This document shows, one piece after another, positions 1 to 9,849 of a stretch of DNA of 64,000 bases. The stretch comes from Bacteroidia bacterium (GTDB taxonomy: Bacteria > Bacteroidota > Bacteroidia > Flavobacteriales > Flavobacteriaceae). The notes beneath the pieces were generated by a model. The model had not been told where the DNA came from, made no database searches, and saw only the letters and a list, made by a program, of their open reading frames with translations. Made by a program: the position numbers and the translations under genes. The DNA lies in assembly GCA_030428865.1 (NCBI GenBank), contig JAUIEK010000002.1:124001-188000 (forward strand), in the 5' to 3' direction. The number at the start of each line of letters is the position of its first letter. The first letter of the stretch is position 1.

Positions 1-228
1 GTTTATCCTAAATATGGAGCAACAAAAACACCTCATGTTTTTGTTCTTAACAAAGAAAAAAGCAAATACAGAGTTGAGTATATTGGTGCAATAGATGATA
101 GTTCTAGAAATCCAAACAATGTGAAAGAAAAATTTGTAGAAGATGCTGTAGAAGCTCTTTTAGTTGGTAAAAAACCTGAAAAAGTATATACAAGAGCCAT
201 AGGTTGCTCCATTAAAGTAGCGAACTAA
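1..228 (+). CDS. Thioredoxin/redoxin-family protein, C-terminal fragment
   Basis: The window opens inside a reading frame of 75 residues ending at TAA 226-228. The visible part contains GATKTPHVFVLNK, the beta-strand with cis-proline (TP) that follows the active site in thioredoxin-fold redoxins, and ends TRAIGCSIK, an ending I know from AhpC/TSA-type thioredoxin family proteins of Bacteroidetes. The CxxC active site and any signal peptide would lie upstream of the window, so the exact subfamily (periplasmic thiol reductase or peroxiredoxin-like) cannot be decided. It ends just before a strong terminator and converges with tsaD. Confidence 0.75.
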   Translation, partial: VYPKYGATKTPHVFVLNKEKSKYRVEYIGAIDDSSRNPNNVKEKFVEDAVEALLVGKKPEKVYTRAIGCSIKVAN

Positions 229-240
229 CAAAAACATACA

Positions 241-269
241 AAGTGAACTTGAAAAGGTTCACTTTTTTT
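241..269 (+). terminator. Intrinsic terminator after the redoxin gene
   Basis: AAGTGAAC (241-248) pairs perfectly with GTTCACTT (257-264) around an 8-base loop, and seven T residues run from 263 to 269. It lies 12 bases after the redoxin stop codon and overlaps the last codon of the convergent tsaD gene. Confidence 0.85.
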
Positions 270-1296
270 ATTCAGTTACTTTTAGTCTTGCTTTTGCTGA
301 TACAGAACTTGGAGCTTTGTAGTCCTGTAAGTATTTCAAATATCCTGTAATTCCAATCATAGCGGCATTATCTGTTGTATATTCAAATTTAGGAATGTAG
401 GTTTTCCAGTTCCAATGTTTTTGGGCCAACTCTAATTGCTTCCTAATCTCTGAATTAGCAGAAACTCCACCAGCTATGGCAATCTGTTTAATATCAGTTT
501 GTTTTACAGCAGTTTTTAGCTTATCCATCAATATTTCAACAATAGTATGTTGTATAGATGCGCAAATATCATGTAGATTCTCTTCGATAAAATTAGGGCT
601 CTCTTTTAGGCTTTTTTGGATAAAATATAAAATTCCAGTTTTTAAACCACTAAAGCTAAAATTTAATCCTTCAACCTTAGGTTTAGAAAAACGAAATGCT
701 TTTGGATTTCCTTTTTGCGCGTATTTATCAATTAATGGTCCGCCAGGATAAGGAAGTCCTAGTATTTTTGCAGATTTATCAAAAGCTTCACCAACGGCAT
801 CATCTATGGTTTCTCCCAATATTTCCATATCAAAATAATCTTTTACTAAAACAATTTGAGTATGCCCTCCAGAAATAGTTAAACAGATAAAAGGAAAAGA
901 AGGAATTTTATTATTATCATCTTTTATGAAATGAGCAAGAATATGTGCCTGCATATGATTGACATCAACCAGTGGAATATTTAGAGCTAAAGCTAATGAT
1001 TTAGCAAAAGAAGTCCCTACTAATAGAGAACCCATTAAACCTGGTCCGCGTGTAAAGGCAATGGCACTGAGTTGTTTTTTATCTACATTTGCTTTTTCTA
1101 GCGCTTGTTGAACAACAGGAACAATATTTTGTTGGTGAGCTCTTGAAGCTAGTTCAGGGACTACACCACCATACTTTGCATGAACTTCTTGATTTGCAAT
1201 TACATTACTTAGAACAGTATTACCTTTTAAAATAGCAGCACCTGTATCATCACAAGAAGATTCAATAGCTAAAATAAAAATATCTTGTTTTTTCAA
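268..1296 (-). CDS. tsaD: tRNA N6-adenosine threonylcarbamoyltransferase TsaD
   Basis: Transfers the threonylcarbamoyl group from TC-AMP to A37 of ANN-decoding tRNAs, working with TsaB and TsaE in bacteria. The 342 residues match the usual length of the Kae1/Qri7/YgjD family. Visible signatures are the N-terminal ESSCDDT phosphate-binding loop (11-17), the metal-binding HxxxH as HMQAH (H114, H118; E. coli has HMEGH), SGGHTQIV and the late IAGGVSANSEIR loop. The ATG start fits the family's N-terminus. It is divergent from tamB and stands as a single gene. Identification is secure. Confidence 0.97.
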   Translation of the reverse strand: MKKQDIFILAIESSCDDTGAAILKGNTVLSNVIANQEVHAKYGGVVPELASRAHQQNIVPVVQQALEKANVDKKQLSAIAFTRGPGLMGSLLVGTSFAKSLALALNIPLVDVNHMQAHILAHFIKDDNNKIPSFPFICLTISGGHTQIVLVKDYFDMEILGETIDDAVGEAFDKSAKILGLPYPGGPLIDKYAQKGNPKAFRFSKPKVEGLNFSFSGLKTGILYFIQKSLKESPNFIEENLHDICASIQHTIVEILMDKLKTAVKQTDIKQIAIAGGVSANSEIRKQLELAQKHWNWKTYIPKFEYTTDNAAMIGITGYLKYLQDYKAPSSVSAKARLKVTE

Positions 1297-1477
1297 AAAG
1301 CCTTATTTATATGCAAAAATACCCAATAAAGCTCTGTATTCTTACTTTTTTGAGTTAGAAATTTAATAGTTTGTTAAATTTATCGTTCTTTGTACTAGTT
1401 GGCAGCATATTTGCGTTTTTTAAGAAAATAACAATCAAATTCTTACGGTAAGTCTTATAAAAAAATTTGCAAAAATA

Positions 1478-4400
1478 TTGTTTAAGTGGCTTAGGAACGT
1501 ACTGCTTTTTCTATTGTTCCTTGTCTTACTTTTTTCTTTACCTCCTGTGCAAACAAGTTTAGCAAAGCTTGTTACTAATAGAGTTAATAATGACTTTGGT
1601 ACAGATTTAGTTATTAAAAGAGTTGACCTGTCTTTCTTAGGGAGTGTATCTCTTAAAGGAATACAAATAAGAGATCATCATAAAGACACATTAATATTTG
1701 TAGATAAGTTAAGTACTTCTTTAATCAATGCAAAACGTATTCTAGATAATAAAGTAGAGTTAGGAAGCATTTCATTACAAGGTGTTAATTTCCATTTAAC
1801 CACATACCCCAAAGAGCAAGATGATAATTTAAGTGTATTTATAGATTCTTTTGAAGAAGAACCTAAAGATTCTACCTCAAGTGGTTTTGTGCTAAAGACA
1901 TCTAACATATACCTAGAGGATTTTACATTTAGGCAAACTAATCTAGATAAAAGTAAAATCCCTGAATTCTCAGCTTCTAATATGGGAGGAAATATACAAG
2001 ATTTCAAAATAGAAGGTCCAGATGTAACAGCTAAAATAAGAGGATTATATTTTAAAGATAATCGTGGGTTAGAAATTACAAACCTCACAACTGACTTCAT
2101 GTATACAAAGAAATATATGGAGTTTTATAATCTACAACTTCAAACAAATAGTTCTGATGTAAGAGGTAATGTAAAATTATCTTACAAAAGGGAAGACTTG
2201 CAATATTTTAATGATCGGGTAACTATAACAGGAAGTTTTAATAATAGTAAATTAGCCGTTAAAGACTTAAAAAAATTATACTCAGAACTTTCAGGCCAGG
2301 ATATTCTTTCTTTCTCAGGTAAAATTAATGGAAAGCTGAATGATTTTACCGCTCAAAACTTTTTTCTAAAATCTAAAGATGGAATTGAGATTGATGGAAG
2401 AATGGAATTTAAAAATATAATTAATTCGGAGAGAGGGTTTATTTTTAGTGGAAACTTTACAAGAGCTACAGCAACCTATAATCAATTAAAAAGTATTCTG
2501 CCAAATGTGCTAGGTAATACATTGCCTTCGGAGTTTCAGCGGTTAGGTAGGTTCTCAATAAAAGGCGAAACATATGTAACTCCAACTTCTATTGATGCAG
2601 ATGTGGAAATTAATTCACAAATAGGCTCTGCTATTACTGATTTACAAATTGTTTATAAAGATGATATTGACAATGCTCGATACAAAGGAACAGTAAGGTT
2701 AAATCAGTTTGATATAGGTGTTTTTTTTAATGATCCATTGTTTGGTAAAATGTCTTTTCAAGGAGATGTAAATGGAAGTGGATTTACTATAGATAATATT
2801 GATACGTCTTTAATAGGAGATGTTAGTTTACTAGAGTTTAAGGAATATGCTTATCAAAATATTCAAGTAAATGGTCAGTACAAAAAGAAACTATTTGACG
2901 GATTTTTAGCTATTGACGATACAAATTTAAAAATGGATTTTAAGGGGTTAGCCGATTTATCATCTAAAATTCGTCAATTTGATTTCACGGCAGATATTAA
3001 GTATGCTAATTTACTAGAAACAAATCTTTTTACAAGAGATAGTATTTCAGAAATAAAAGGAAAAATCAACTTTGATGTTGAAGGAAATACGTTAGATAAT
3101 ATTGTAGGTAAAGCTGATTTTAAGGATGTTATATATACTAATCAAAAACAAGAGTATGCATTTAATGAGTTTTTAGTAACATCATCTATTAAAGATAGTA
3201 TAAAAACTATTAAGATAGAATCTGAAGATATCGCAAGAGGAGAGCTGAAAGGTAAATTTACATTTGATGAAGTTATACCTGTTGCTCAAAATGCACTTGG
3301 AAGTATTTATACCAATTATAGACCGCACAAAGTAAATCCAGGTCAGTTTTTAGACTTTAACTTTACTATTTATGATAAAATAGTTGATGTTTTTTATCCA
3401 GATATTGATATTGATTCTAGAACAAAAGTAAAAGGAGCCATTCGATCAAATAAAAATCAGTTAAAACTGACTATATCATCTCCTAGTATTACCGTTTTTG
3501 GTAACGAAATAAAAGATTTATTACTGAGAACAGATAATCAAAATACATTATACAATACGCATTTAATGGCAAGAAATATTAAAACAGAGCACTATGATAT
3601 TTCTAAATTAAATTTATTGAACAAGACAATAAATGATACGTTGTTTTTTAAGTCGGAATTTAAGGGAGGAGTAAATGATAAGGAAGATTTCAATCTAGAC
3701 TTTTACTACACTATCAATAAGGATAAGAAATCGGTTTTAGGAATTCAGAAATCGACACTCAATTTTAAAGATAGAAGATGGAATGTTAATCCAGAAAATA
3801 ATAAAAATAACAAGATTGTTTTTGATTTAGGAGCATCAGAATATAGATTTGATCCTTTTCAATTAGAATCAGGAGAACAAAAAATAGCTTTTAAAGGAGT
3901 TTTAAAGGATTCTACCTATAAATCACTTAAGGCAGATTTCACAAAAGTTCAGCTTGAGAGTTTTTTGCCGCCCATTGATAGCCTATCATTAAAAGGTAAA
4001 TTAAGTGGAGAAGTTGAGTTTCTTCAAGAAGAAGGAATATATAAACCCAAAGGAACGCTAGTTGTAAATGATTTTTCGATTAATGCTATTGAGCAAGGAG
4101 ATTTGGCCGTTAATGTGGTAGGAGAAGATTCGTATGAAAAATATTTGGTTAATTTATCTCTACAAAGAGACGAAGCTAAAAGTATAGCAGCAAATGGGAG
4201 TCTAGATTTTTCTCAAGAAAGACCAATAATAGATTTATCAGTTTATTTAGAGAAGTTTCAATTAAAAGCTTTTAGTCCGCTGGGTAATGATGTACTCTCT
4301 AATATAAGAGGAAGCACATCAGGTAATTTTTCATTAAAAGGATTTTTAAGGAATCCTGATATGGATGGAATATTGACACTATCTGGAGCAGGATTGAAAT

Positions 4401-5896
4401 TTCCTTACTTAAACACAGATTATGACTTTGAAGGAGATGCGGTTATTTCTTTAAATGATCAGTCATTTTATTTAGATGATATTCAACTAAAAGATACAAA
4501 GCATAATACCCAAGGCATTTTAAGTGGAAATATTTCGCATTTAAATTTTGAATCGTGGTTTTTAAATTTGAATTTATCTTCTAATAATCTTTTAGTGTTA
4601 GATACAAAAGACTCAGAAGAAGCTTTATACTACGGAACAGCTTTTATTGATGGGGATGCTAATATTTATGGATTAACAAATAATATTACGATTGAGGTAA
4701 ATGCGAAAACAAATCCTAATACAACATTTGTAATTCCGTTAAAAGATATTGCTTCTGTAGAGCAGTATCATCTAATTCACTTTAAATCAGAAAAAACAAT
4801 AGCTGAGCGTCAAAAAGAAATTGCTCTCGAATCTATAGAAGGAGTTGCACTAAATATAAACTTAGAAGTAACTAAAGATGCTGTAGCGCAAGTAGTAATT
4901 GATGAGGTAAATGGAAGTGATCTAAAAGGCAGTGGAACAGGAAATTTACGAATTGAAATTGATACAAGAGGAAAGTTTAATATGTTTGGCGATTATATGA
5001 TAGATAACGGTTTTTATAACTTGAAATATGGAGGTATAATTAATAAACCTTTTGCTATTCAAAAAGGAGGAACTATTTCTTGGAATGGAAATCCGTTTGA
5101 AGCCAACCTTAATGTAACAGCCGTATATAGTACAAATGCAAACCCAGCTGTGTTGTTAGATAATATTAGCACTAACAGGAAGATACCTGTTAACTTAGTA
5201 ACAAATATTTCTGGAGGCCTATTCAACTCTAAACAAGAGTTTGATATTCAGATACCAAATGCAAATTCAACAGTTGCTTCAGAGTTGGATTTTGTTTTAA
5301 ATGATAATGATGAAAATACCAAAATGAGGCAATTCTTCTCATTATTAGCTTTCGGAAACTTTATCAACCCAAATGGAGGGAATTTTAATAGTAACTCAGT
5401 AATTACAACAACAGGTTCTAATGTAATAGGCAGCATATTATCTGATTTAATCAGTAGTGAAGATGGTAAGATACAATTAGGAGTAAACTACACTGCAGCA
5501 GATGAATCTAATGTGGATAACTTAAATACAGATGAAACATTTGATGTTTCAGTACGTACTCAAATTAGCGACAGAATTGTAATTAATGGTGTAGTAGGAG
5601 TCCCAGTAGGAACCAAGACGCAATCTAGTGTTGTAGGTGAAGTAAAAGTGGAAGTTCTTTTAAATGAAGAAGGTAGTTTTAGAGGTATGATTTTTAATAG
5701 ACAGAATGAAATTCAGTATTCAGCACAAGAAGAAGGTTATACGCAAGGAGTAGGATTGAGTTATCAAGTAAACTTTAATACACTATCTGATTTATTAAGA
5801 AAAGCAGGTTTGAAAAAAGACAAAAAAGCTGTTAAAAAAGAGAAAGATTCCATATTGAGTAGACATAAAGAATTAATTAATTTCAAGAAAAATTAA
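1478..5896 (+). CDS. tamB: TamB-family translocation/assembly module protein
   Basis: A 1472-residue AsmA/TamB-type protein. One N-terminal membrane anchor (about residues 4-22) is followed by a very long repetitive beta-rich periplasmic region and a C-terminal DUF490/TamB domain (roughly the last 400 residues, including GNPFEANLNVTAVY and the closing NRQNEIQYSAQEEGYTQGVG segment). The family bridges the inner and outer membranes and is implicated in phospholipid transport and outer-membrane protein assembly. The start is TTG at 1478; no in-frame ATG precedes it and the hydrophobic anchor begins straight after it. A TTTG promoter-like motif lies only 9 bases upstream. The tail overlaps the convergent symporter gene by 4 bases. 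Confidence 0.93.
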   Translation: MFKWLRNVLLFLLFLVLLFSLPPVQTSLAKLVTNRVNNDFGTDLVIKRVDLSFLGSVSLKGIQIRDHHKDTLIFVDKLSTSLINAKRILDNKVELGSISLQGVNFHLTTYPKEQDDNLSVFIDSFEEEPKDSTSSGFVLKTSNIYLEDFTFRQTNLDKSKIPEFSASNMGGNIQDFKIEGPDVTAKIRGLYFKDNRGLEITNLTTDFMYTKKYMEFYNLQLQTNSSDVRGNVKLSYKREDLQYFNDRVTITGSFNNSKLAVKDLKKLYSELSGQDILSFSGKINGKLNDFTAQNFFLKSKDGIEIDGRMEFKNIINSERGFIFSGNFTRATATYNQLKSILPNVLGNTLPSEFQRLGRFSIKGETYVTPTSIDADVEINSQIGSAITDLQIVYKDDIDNARYKGTVRLNQFDIGVFFNDPLFGKMSFQGDVNGSGFTIDNIDTSLIGDVSLLEFKEYAYQNIQVNGQYKKKLFDGFLAIDDTNLKMDFKGLADLSSKIRQFDFTADIKYANLLETNLFTRDSISEIKGKINFDVEGNTLDNIVGKADFKDVIYTNQKQEYAFNEFLVTSSIKDSIKTIKIESEDIARGELKGKFTFDEVIPVAQNALGSIYTNYRPHKVNPGQFLDFNFTIYDKIVDVFYPDIDIDSRTKVKGAIRSNKNQLKLTISSPSITVFGNEIKDLLLRTDNQNTLYNTHLMARNIKTEHYDISKLNLLNKTINDTLFFKSEFKGGVNDKEDFNLDFYYTINKDKKSVLGIQKSTLNFKDRRWNVNPENNKNNKIVFDLGASEYRFDPFQLESGEQKIAFKGVLKDSTYKSLKADFTKVQLESFLPPIDSLSLKGKLSGEVEFLQEEGIYKPKGTLVVNDFSINAIEQGDLAVNVVGEDSYEKYLVNLSLQRDEAKSIAANGSLDFSQERPIIDLSVYLEKFQLKAFSPLGNDVLSNIRGSTSGNFSLKGFLRNPDMDGILTLSGAGLKFPYLNTDYDFEGDAVISLNDQSFYLDDIQLKDTKHNTQGILSGNISHLNFESWFLNLNLSSNNLLVLDTKDSEEALYYGTAFIDGDANIYGLTNNITIEVNAKTNPNTTFVIPLKDIASVEQYHLIHFKSEKTIAERQKEIALESIEGVALNINLEVTKDAVAQVVIDEVNGSDLKGSGTGNLRIEIDTRGKFNMFGDYMIDNGFYNLKYGGIINKPFAIQKGGTISWNGNPFEANLNVTAVYSTNANPAVLLDNISTNRKIPVNLVTNISGGLFNSKQEFDIQIPNANSTVASELDFVLNDNDENTKMRQFFSLLAFGNFINPNGGNFNSNSVITTTGSNVIGSILSDLISSEDGKIQLGVNYTAADESNVDNLNTDETFDVSVRTQISDRIVINGVVGVPVGTKTQSSVVGEVKVEVLLNEEGSFRGMIFNRQNEIQYSAQEEGYTQGVGLSYQVNFNTLSDLLRKAGLKKDKKAVKKEKDSILSRHKELINFKKN

Positions 5897-7623
5897 ACTA
5901 TTCTCTTCCAAATCATTTTTAATAAAAAAATAGAAACAATAGTTAAGATACTAAGAATCGAAGCCATCGTAAAGTTTCCGTAAATCCAATTTCCAGTAGC
6001 AAATAAAAAGCTGTAAACTCCTACTGTGCCTAATATAAAACCAATAATTTTATAACCGAAAAATTGATATTTACTTTCTTTTCCAAAAATTAAAGTGTGA
6101 AATTTACTAAGCGTATTTTGACTGCTTTTGCTAGAAAATAAAGTAACAATAACCCAGCCAATTGTTGTTAATAAAACTCCTAAAACTAACTTCTCATAAC
6201 CTTTTAAAGAGTCAAATAAATTTAATGAGAGTTTGCTATCAATAAAAAACACAATAGCTATTGTAAAAGAGATTGACATGGCAGCAATTTCACTCCAAGG
6301 ATTTACTCGATACCAAAACCATCTAACAATAAAAAGTAACCCTGTTCCTGCACCAATTTGAAGTAATAAATCAAAAACATCTTTTGCAGATTGTAAGTAG
6401 AATGAAAACAATGCAGCAACTAGCATTAAAATAACAACCGAAATTCTACCAACAATTACTTTTTGTTTTTCAGTAGCTTTTTTATTGATAAATCGACTAT
6501 AAAAATCATTTACAATATATGAGCTTCCCCAATTTAATTGTGTAGAAATTGTACTCATAAAAGCTGCTATTAAAGAAGTTAAAACTAAACCTAATAAACC
6601 AGCAGGTAAGTAAGTCATCATGGCGGCGTATGCCACATCGTGACCTTGAATTTCTCTTGCTAGGTTAGGAAAAGCAGTATTCAAATCAGATAAGCTTGGA
6701 AACAGAATTAACGAAGCCAATCCAACTAAAATCCATGGCCAAGGACGAAGTGCATAGTGAGCAAAATTAAAGAATAGGGTAGCCCATGTAGCATGTTTTT
6801 CATTTTTTGCAGCTAACATACGTTGCGCTATGTAGCCACCGCCACCTGGCTCGGCTCCAGGATACCAAGTGCTCCACCACTGAACAGCAAAAGGAATAAT
6901 CATCAGTGTGATAATTGCTTCCGTATTAGAAAAATCAGGAAAAAAACTTAGCTGGTCAATCACATTTTTATGTGAGAGTAAATTATCTAAACCACCTATT
7001 TCCGGTAAATTTACGATGTAAATAGTTGCCCAAATAGAACCTACCATGGCAATTATGAATTGAACAAAATCAGTAAGCAACACACCTTTCAATCCTCCTA
7101 AAGAAGAGTATATTACCACAATTATAGAAGAATAAATCAAGGTTTGCTCTTGAGAAATACCAAGCAGAATAGTAGCTATTTTAGAGCCTGCCAAACAAAC
7201 TCCTGCCATTGTAATAATATTAAAGATTACACCTAAATAAAGTGCTCGGAATCCTCTTAAAAACTGTGCAGCTTTTCCGGAATATCTCAATTCGTAAAAT
7301 TCAAGATCAGTAGTAATACCAGATTTTCGCCAAAGTTTGGCATAAAAAAAAACGGTAAGCATGCCCGTTAGTAAAAAAGCCCACCAAACCCAATTACCAG
7401 AAACACCATCTTTTCTTACCAGCTCTGTTACTAATCCAGGTGTATCGGCAGCAAATGTTGTTGCTACCATAGAAACCCCTAATAACCACCAAGGCATATT
7501 TTGGCCTGATAAAAAATACTCTTTGCTATTTTTTCCAGCAGTTTTAGAAGCCCATATTCCTATAATTAAAGAGATGATGAAGAAAGCGATTATAATACTA
7601 TAATCTAGAGGTGTTAAATTCAT
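5893..7623 (-). CDS. Sodium:solute symporter (SSS family)
   Basis: A 576-residue polytopic inner-membrane transporter with about 13-14 hydrophobic segments, in the range of SSS (SLC5) proteins. The N-terminus (IGIWASKTAGKNSKEYFLSGQNMPWWLLG) carries the family's first helices with the conserved SGQNMPWW loop, and later segments include GGLKGVLLTDFVQF and NWGSSYIVNDFYSRF. It should import an organic solute with Na+; the substrate (sugar, amino acid or other) cannot be read from the sequence. ATG start at 7623. Single gene, divergent from pfkA and convergent with tamB. Confidence 0.9.
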   Translation of the reverse strand: MNLTPLDYSIIIAFFIISLIIGIWASKTAGKNSKEYFLSGQNMPWWLLGVSMVATTFAADTPGLVTELVRKDGVSGNWVWWAFLLTGMLTVFFYAKLWRKSGITTDLEFYELRYSGKAAQFLRGFRALYLGVIFNIITMAGVCLAGSKIATILLGISQEQTLIYSSIIVVIYSSLGGLKGVLLTDFVQFIIAMVGSIWATIYIVNLPEIGGLDNLLSHKNVIDQLSFFPDFSNTEAIITLMIIPFAVQWWSTWYPGAEPGGGGYIAQRMLAAKNEKHATWATLFFNFAHYALRPWPWILVGLASLILFPSLSDLNTAFPNLAREIQGHDVAYAAMMTYLPAGLLGLVLTSLIAAFMSTISTQLNWGSSYIVNDFYSRFINKKATEKQKVIVGRISVVILMLVAALFSFYLQSAKDVFDLLLQIGAGTGLLFIVRWFWYRVNPWSEIAAMSISFTIAIVFFIDSKLSLNLFDSLKGYEKLVLGVLLTTIGWVIVTLFSSKSSQNTLSKFHTLIFGKESKYQFFGYKIIGFILGTVGVYSFLFATGNWIYGNFTMASILSILTIVSIFLLKMIWKRIV

Positions 7624-7738
7624 AGAATATTATTATTTCGTTAGCAAAATACACATTCTTTTTATTTTGATTCTGTTGCAATTCAATTTCTTGTATTACG
7701 TAATGAATAACCCCTCATATTTGTTGGGGTTTATACCG

Positions 7739-7790
7739 AAATCGTTTTCGTTTTTTTTCTGTACTAAATCGTTTTTTCGTAGTACATTTA
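7739..7790 (+). promoter_or_regulatory. Promoter region of pfkA with inverted and direct repeats
   Basis: TACATTTA (7783-7790) resembles the Bacteroidetes -7 box TAnnTTTG with one change. It overlaps an inverted repeat, GTACTA (7761-7766) and TAGTAC (7780-7785). The spacer holds AAATCGTTTT, which also occurs at 7739-7748. Further upstream a GC-rich hairpin, AACCCC then GGGGTT, lies at about 7709-7732. The repeats suggest a regulator-binding region for the glycolytic genes; this is inference. Confidence 0.4.
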
Positions 7791-7800
7791 CCTTATTAAA

Positions 7801-8787
7801 ATGATAAAAAAGATTAAAAAAATAGCAGTAATGACTTCAGGAGGAGATTCTCCTGGAATGAATGCAGCCATTCGATCTGTGGTAAGAACTTGTGCGTATT
7901 ATAGTGTGGAAAGTGTCGGAATATACAGAGGATATCAAGGAATGATTGAAGGGGATTTTGTTACACTTACCGCAAGGAGTGTAAAGGGAATTATAAATAA
8001 AGGAGGAACTATACTTAAATCAGCAAGATCAAAAGAGTTTATGACTGAGGAAGGAAGAAAGAAAGCCTACGAGAATCTTATAGAGAATAATATTGATGCA
8101 GTAGTAGTAATAGGAGGTGATGGTTCTTTTACAGGAGGTGTCGTTTTTAATCAAGAGTACAATTTTCCTATCATAGGAATTCCAGGAACTATAGACAATG
8201 ACATTTATGGAACGTCTCACACATTAGGATATGATACTGCACTCAATACTTGTGTAGAAGCTATTGATAAAATTCGAGATACAGCTTCATCTCATAACCG
8301 ATTATTTTTTGTTGAAGTAATGGGGAGAGATGCTGGTTTTATAGCTTTAAATGCTGGAGTTGGGGCTGGGGCAGAAGAGATTTTAATTCCTGAAGAAAAT
8401 TTAGGGCTTGAGCGAATGTTAGAATCATTAAAGAAGAGTAGAAGAGCAGGTAAATCATCCAGTATTGTAGTAGTCGCAGAAGGAGACAGAACAGGAGAAA
8501 ATGTTTTTGAGCTGGCTAAATATGTAGAAGAAAATTTACCACTGTATGAAGTAAGAGTATCTGTTTTAGGACATATGCAAAGAGGAGGATCGCCTTCTTG
8601 TTTTGATAGAGTATTAGCCAGTAGATTGGGAGTAAAAGCAGTAGAGTTGCTTCTTGATGATAAAACCAATTTAATGGTGGGGTTAAAAGGAAGTGATATT
8701 ATCGCAACAGATTTAGAAAAAGCAATAAAAGGTGTCCACTCAATTAATACGGAGTTATTACGAGTATCGGATATTATGACTACATAA
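7801..8787 (+). CDS. pfkA: ATP-dependent 6-phosphofructokinase
   Basis: Phosphorylates fructose 6-phosphate to fructose 1,6-bisphosphate, the committed step of glycolysis. The 328 residues are typical of short bacterial PFK-A. Visible motifs are TSGGDSPGMNAAIR (ATP loop, 12-25), GGDGS (105-109) and PGTIDND (128-134), in which D132 is the catalytic aspartate, followed later by MGRDAGF and GHMQRGGSPSCFDR. Gly at the GGDGS position is the ATP-type rather than the PPi-type signature. It is 15 bases upstream of gapA, so the two probably form a glycolytic operon. Confidence 0.97.
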   Translation: MIKKIKKIAVMTSGGDSPGMNAAIRSVVRTCAYYSVESVGIYRGYQGMIEGDFVTLTARSVKGIINKGGTILKSARSKEFMTEEGRKKAYENLIENNIDAVVVIGGDGSFTGGVVFNQEYNFPIIGIPGTIDNDIYGTSHTLGYDTALNTCVEAIDKIRDTASSHNRLFFVEVMGRDAGFIALNAGVGAGAEEILIPEENLGLERMLESLKKSRRAGKSSSIVVVAEGDRTGENVFELAKYVEENLPLYEVRVSVLGHMQRGGSPSCFDRVLASRLGVKAVELLLDDKTNLMVGLKGSDIIATDLEKAIKGVHSINTELLRVSDIMTT

Positions 8788-8802
8788 AAATTACAATTAA
8801 AA

Positions 8803-9795
8803 ATGATTAAAATAGGAATTAATGGTTTTGGAAGGATAGGAAGGCTAGCTTTCCGATCTGCTATCAGTAGAAAAAATATACAAGTTGTTGCAATCAATGA
8901 TTTGTTAGATGTAGATTATTTGGCTTATTTATTAAAATACGATTCTGTCCATGGAAAATTCCAAGGAGAAGTAACAGTCAAAGACGGTCAGTTGGTTGTG
9001 AATGGACAATCAATTCGAGTAACAGCAGAAAGAAATCCTGAAAATATAAATTGGGCTGCAGTAGATGCAGATTATGTAATTGAATCTACAGGTTTCTTTT
9101 TAACAAAAGAAACGGCAGGAGCACATATAAAAGGAGGTGCTAAAAAAGTAATTATTTCAGCGCCCTCTAAAGATGCAAATATGTATGTAATGGGTGTTAA
9201 TCACAAAGCATTAACAGCCGAAGAAAAAATTATCTCAAATGCTTCTTGTACTACAAATTGTTTAGCTCCTTTGGCTAAAGTGATTCATGAAAACTTTGGA
9301 TTAGTTGAAGGATTGATGACAACCATTCATTCAGCAACATCAGGTCAAGATGCAGTTGATAGTCCCAATAAAAAATGGAGAAGAGGTCGTTCGGTTTTAA
9401 ACAATATGATTCCAACTAGTACGGGTGCTGCTATTGCAGTTACTAAGGTAATTCCTGAACTGAAAGGAAAACTAACAGGTATGGCAGTTCGTGTTCCTAC
9501 AGCAGATGTTTCTTTAGTTGATTTAACTTTTAGAACAGAAAAAAATACAAACCTAGAAGAAATATTAGCAGTATTAAAAAAATCCTCAGAAAATGAATTA
9601 AAAGGAATTTTAGGATATACAGAAGATGAAGTAGTTTCTCAAGATTTTGTTTCTGAAACTAGAACCTCTGTTGTAGATGCAAAAGCAAGTTTAGAGTTGA
9701 ATAACAATTTCTTTAAAGTTATTTCTTGGTATGATAATGAATACGGGTACGCTACTAAGATTGTTGATTTATTAGAATATTCAGCTTCTTTGTAG
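8803..9795 (+). CDS. gapA: Glyceraldehyde-3-phosphate dehydrogenase, type I, glycolytic
   Basis: Oxidises glyceraldehyde 3-phosphate to 1,3-bisphosphoglycerate with NAD+. 330 residues, standard length. The Rossmann motif [10 protein letters not shown] is at 5-14, with the Asp of AINDLLD (D33) in the position that favours NAD+ over NADP+. The catalytic pair is C149 in [12 protein letters not shown] and H176 in [10 protein letters not shown], followed by [19 protein letters not shown]. It follows pfkA by 15 bases and ends before a bidirectional terminator. A second, much longer GAPDH lies at 53.8 kb. Confidence 0.97.
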   Translation: MIKIGINGFGRIGRLAFRSAISRKNIQVVAINDLLDVDYLAYLLKYDSVHGKFQGEVTVKDGQLVVNGQSIRVTAERNPENINWAAVDADYVIESTGFFLTKETAGAHIKGGAKKVIISAPSKDANMYVMGVNHKALTAEEKIISNASCTTNCLAPLAKVIHENFGLVEGLMTTIHSATSGQDAVDSPNKKWRRGRSVLNNMIPTSTGAAIAVTKVIPELKGKLTGMAVRVPTADVSLVDLTFRTEKNTNLEEILAVLKKSSENELKGILGYTEDEVVSQDFVSETRTSVVDAKASLELNNNFFKVISWYDNEYGYATKIVDLLEYSASL

Positions 9796-9821
9796 AGAAA
9801 AACAGCTTGTAAGAACATTGA

Positions 9822-9849
9822 AAATAATCCCAACTCGGGATTATTTTTT
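9822..9849. terminator. Bidirectional intrinsic terminator between gapA and ridA
   Basis: AAATAATCCC (9822-9831) pairs perfectly with GGGATTATTT (9837-9846) around a 5-base loop. A T-run follows on the plus strand, and the A-run before it gives a U-tract on the minus strand. It overlaps the 3' end of ridA and serves the two converging units. Confidence 0.85.

Noticed and set aside
5248..5436. Minus-strand open frame inside tamB
   Set aside because: It lies wholly inside the tamB coding region, has no recognisable family or signal, and reflects low stop-codon density in the opposite strand.
8292..8897. 201-codon minus-strand open frame across pfkA and gapA
   Set aside because: It is long, but it covers two genes with intact catalytic motifs and spans their junction. 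Its translation has no domain or promoter; a shadow frame.
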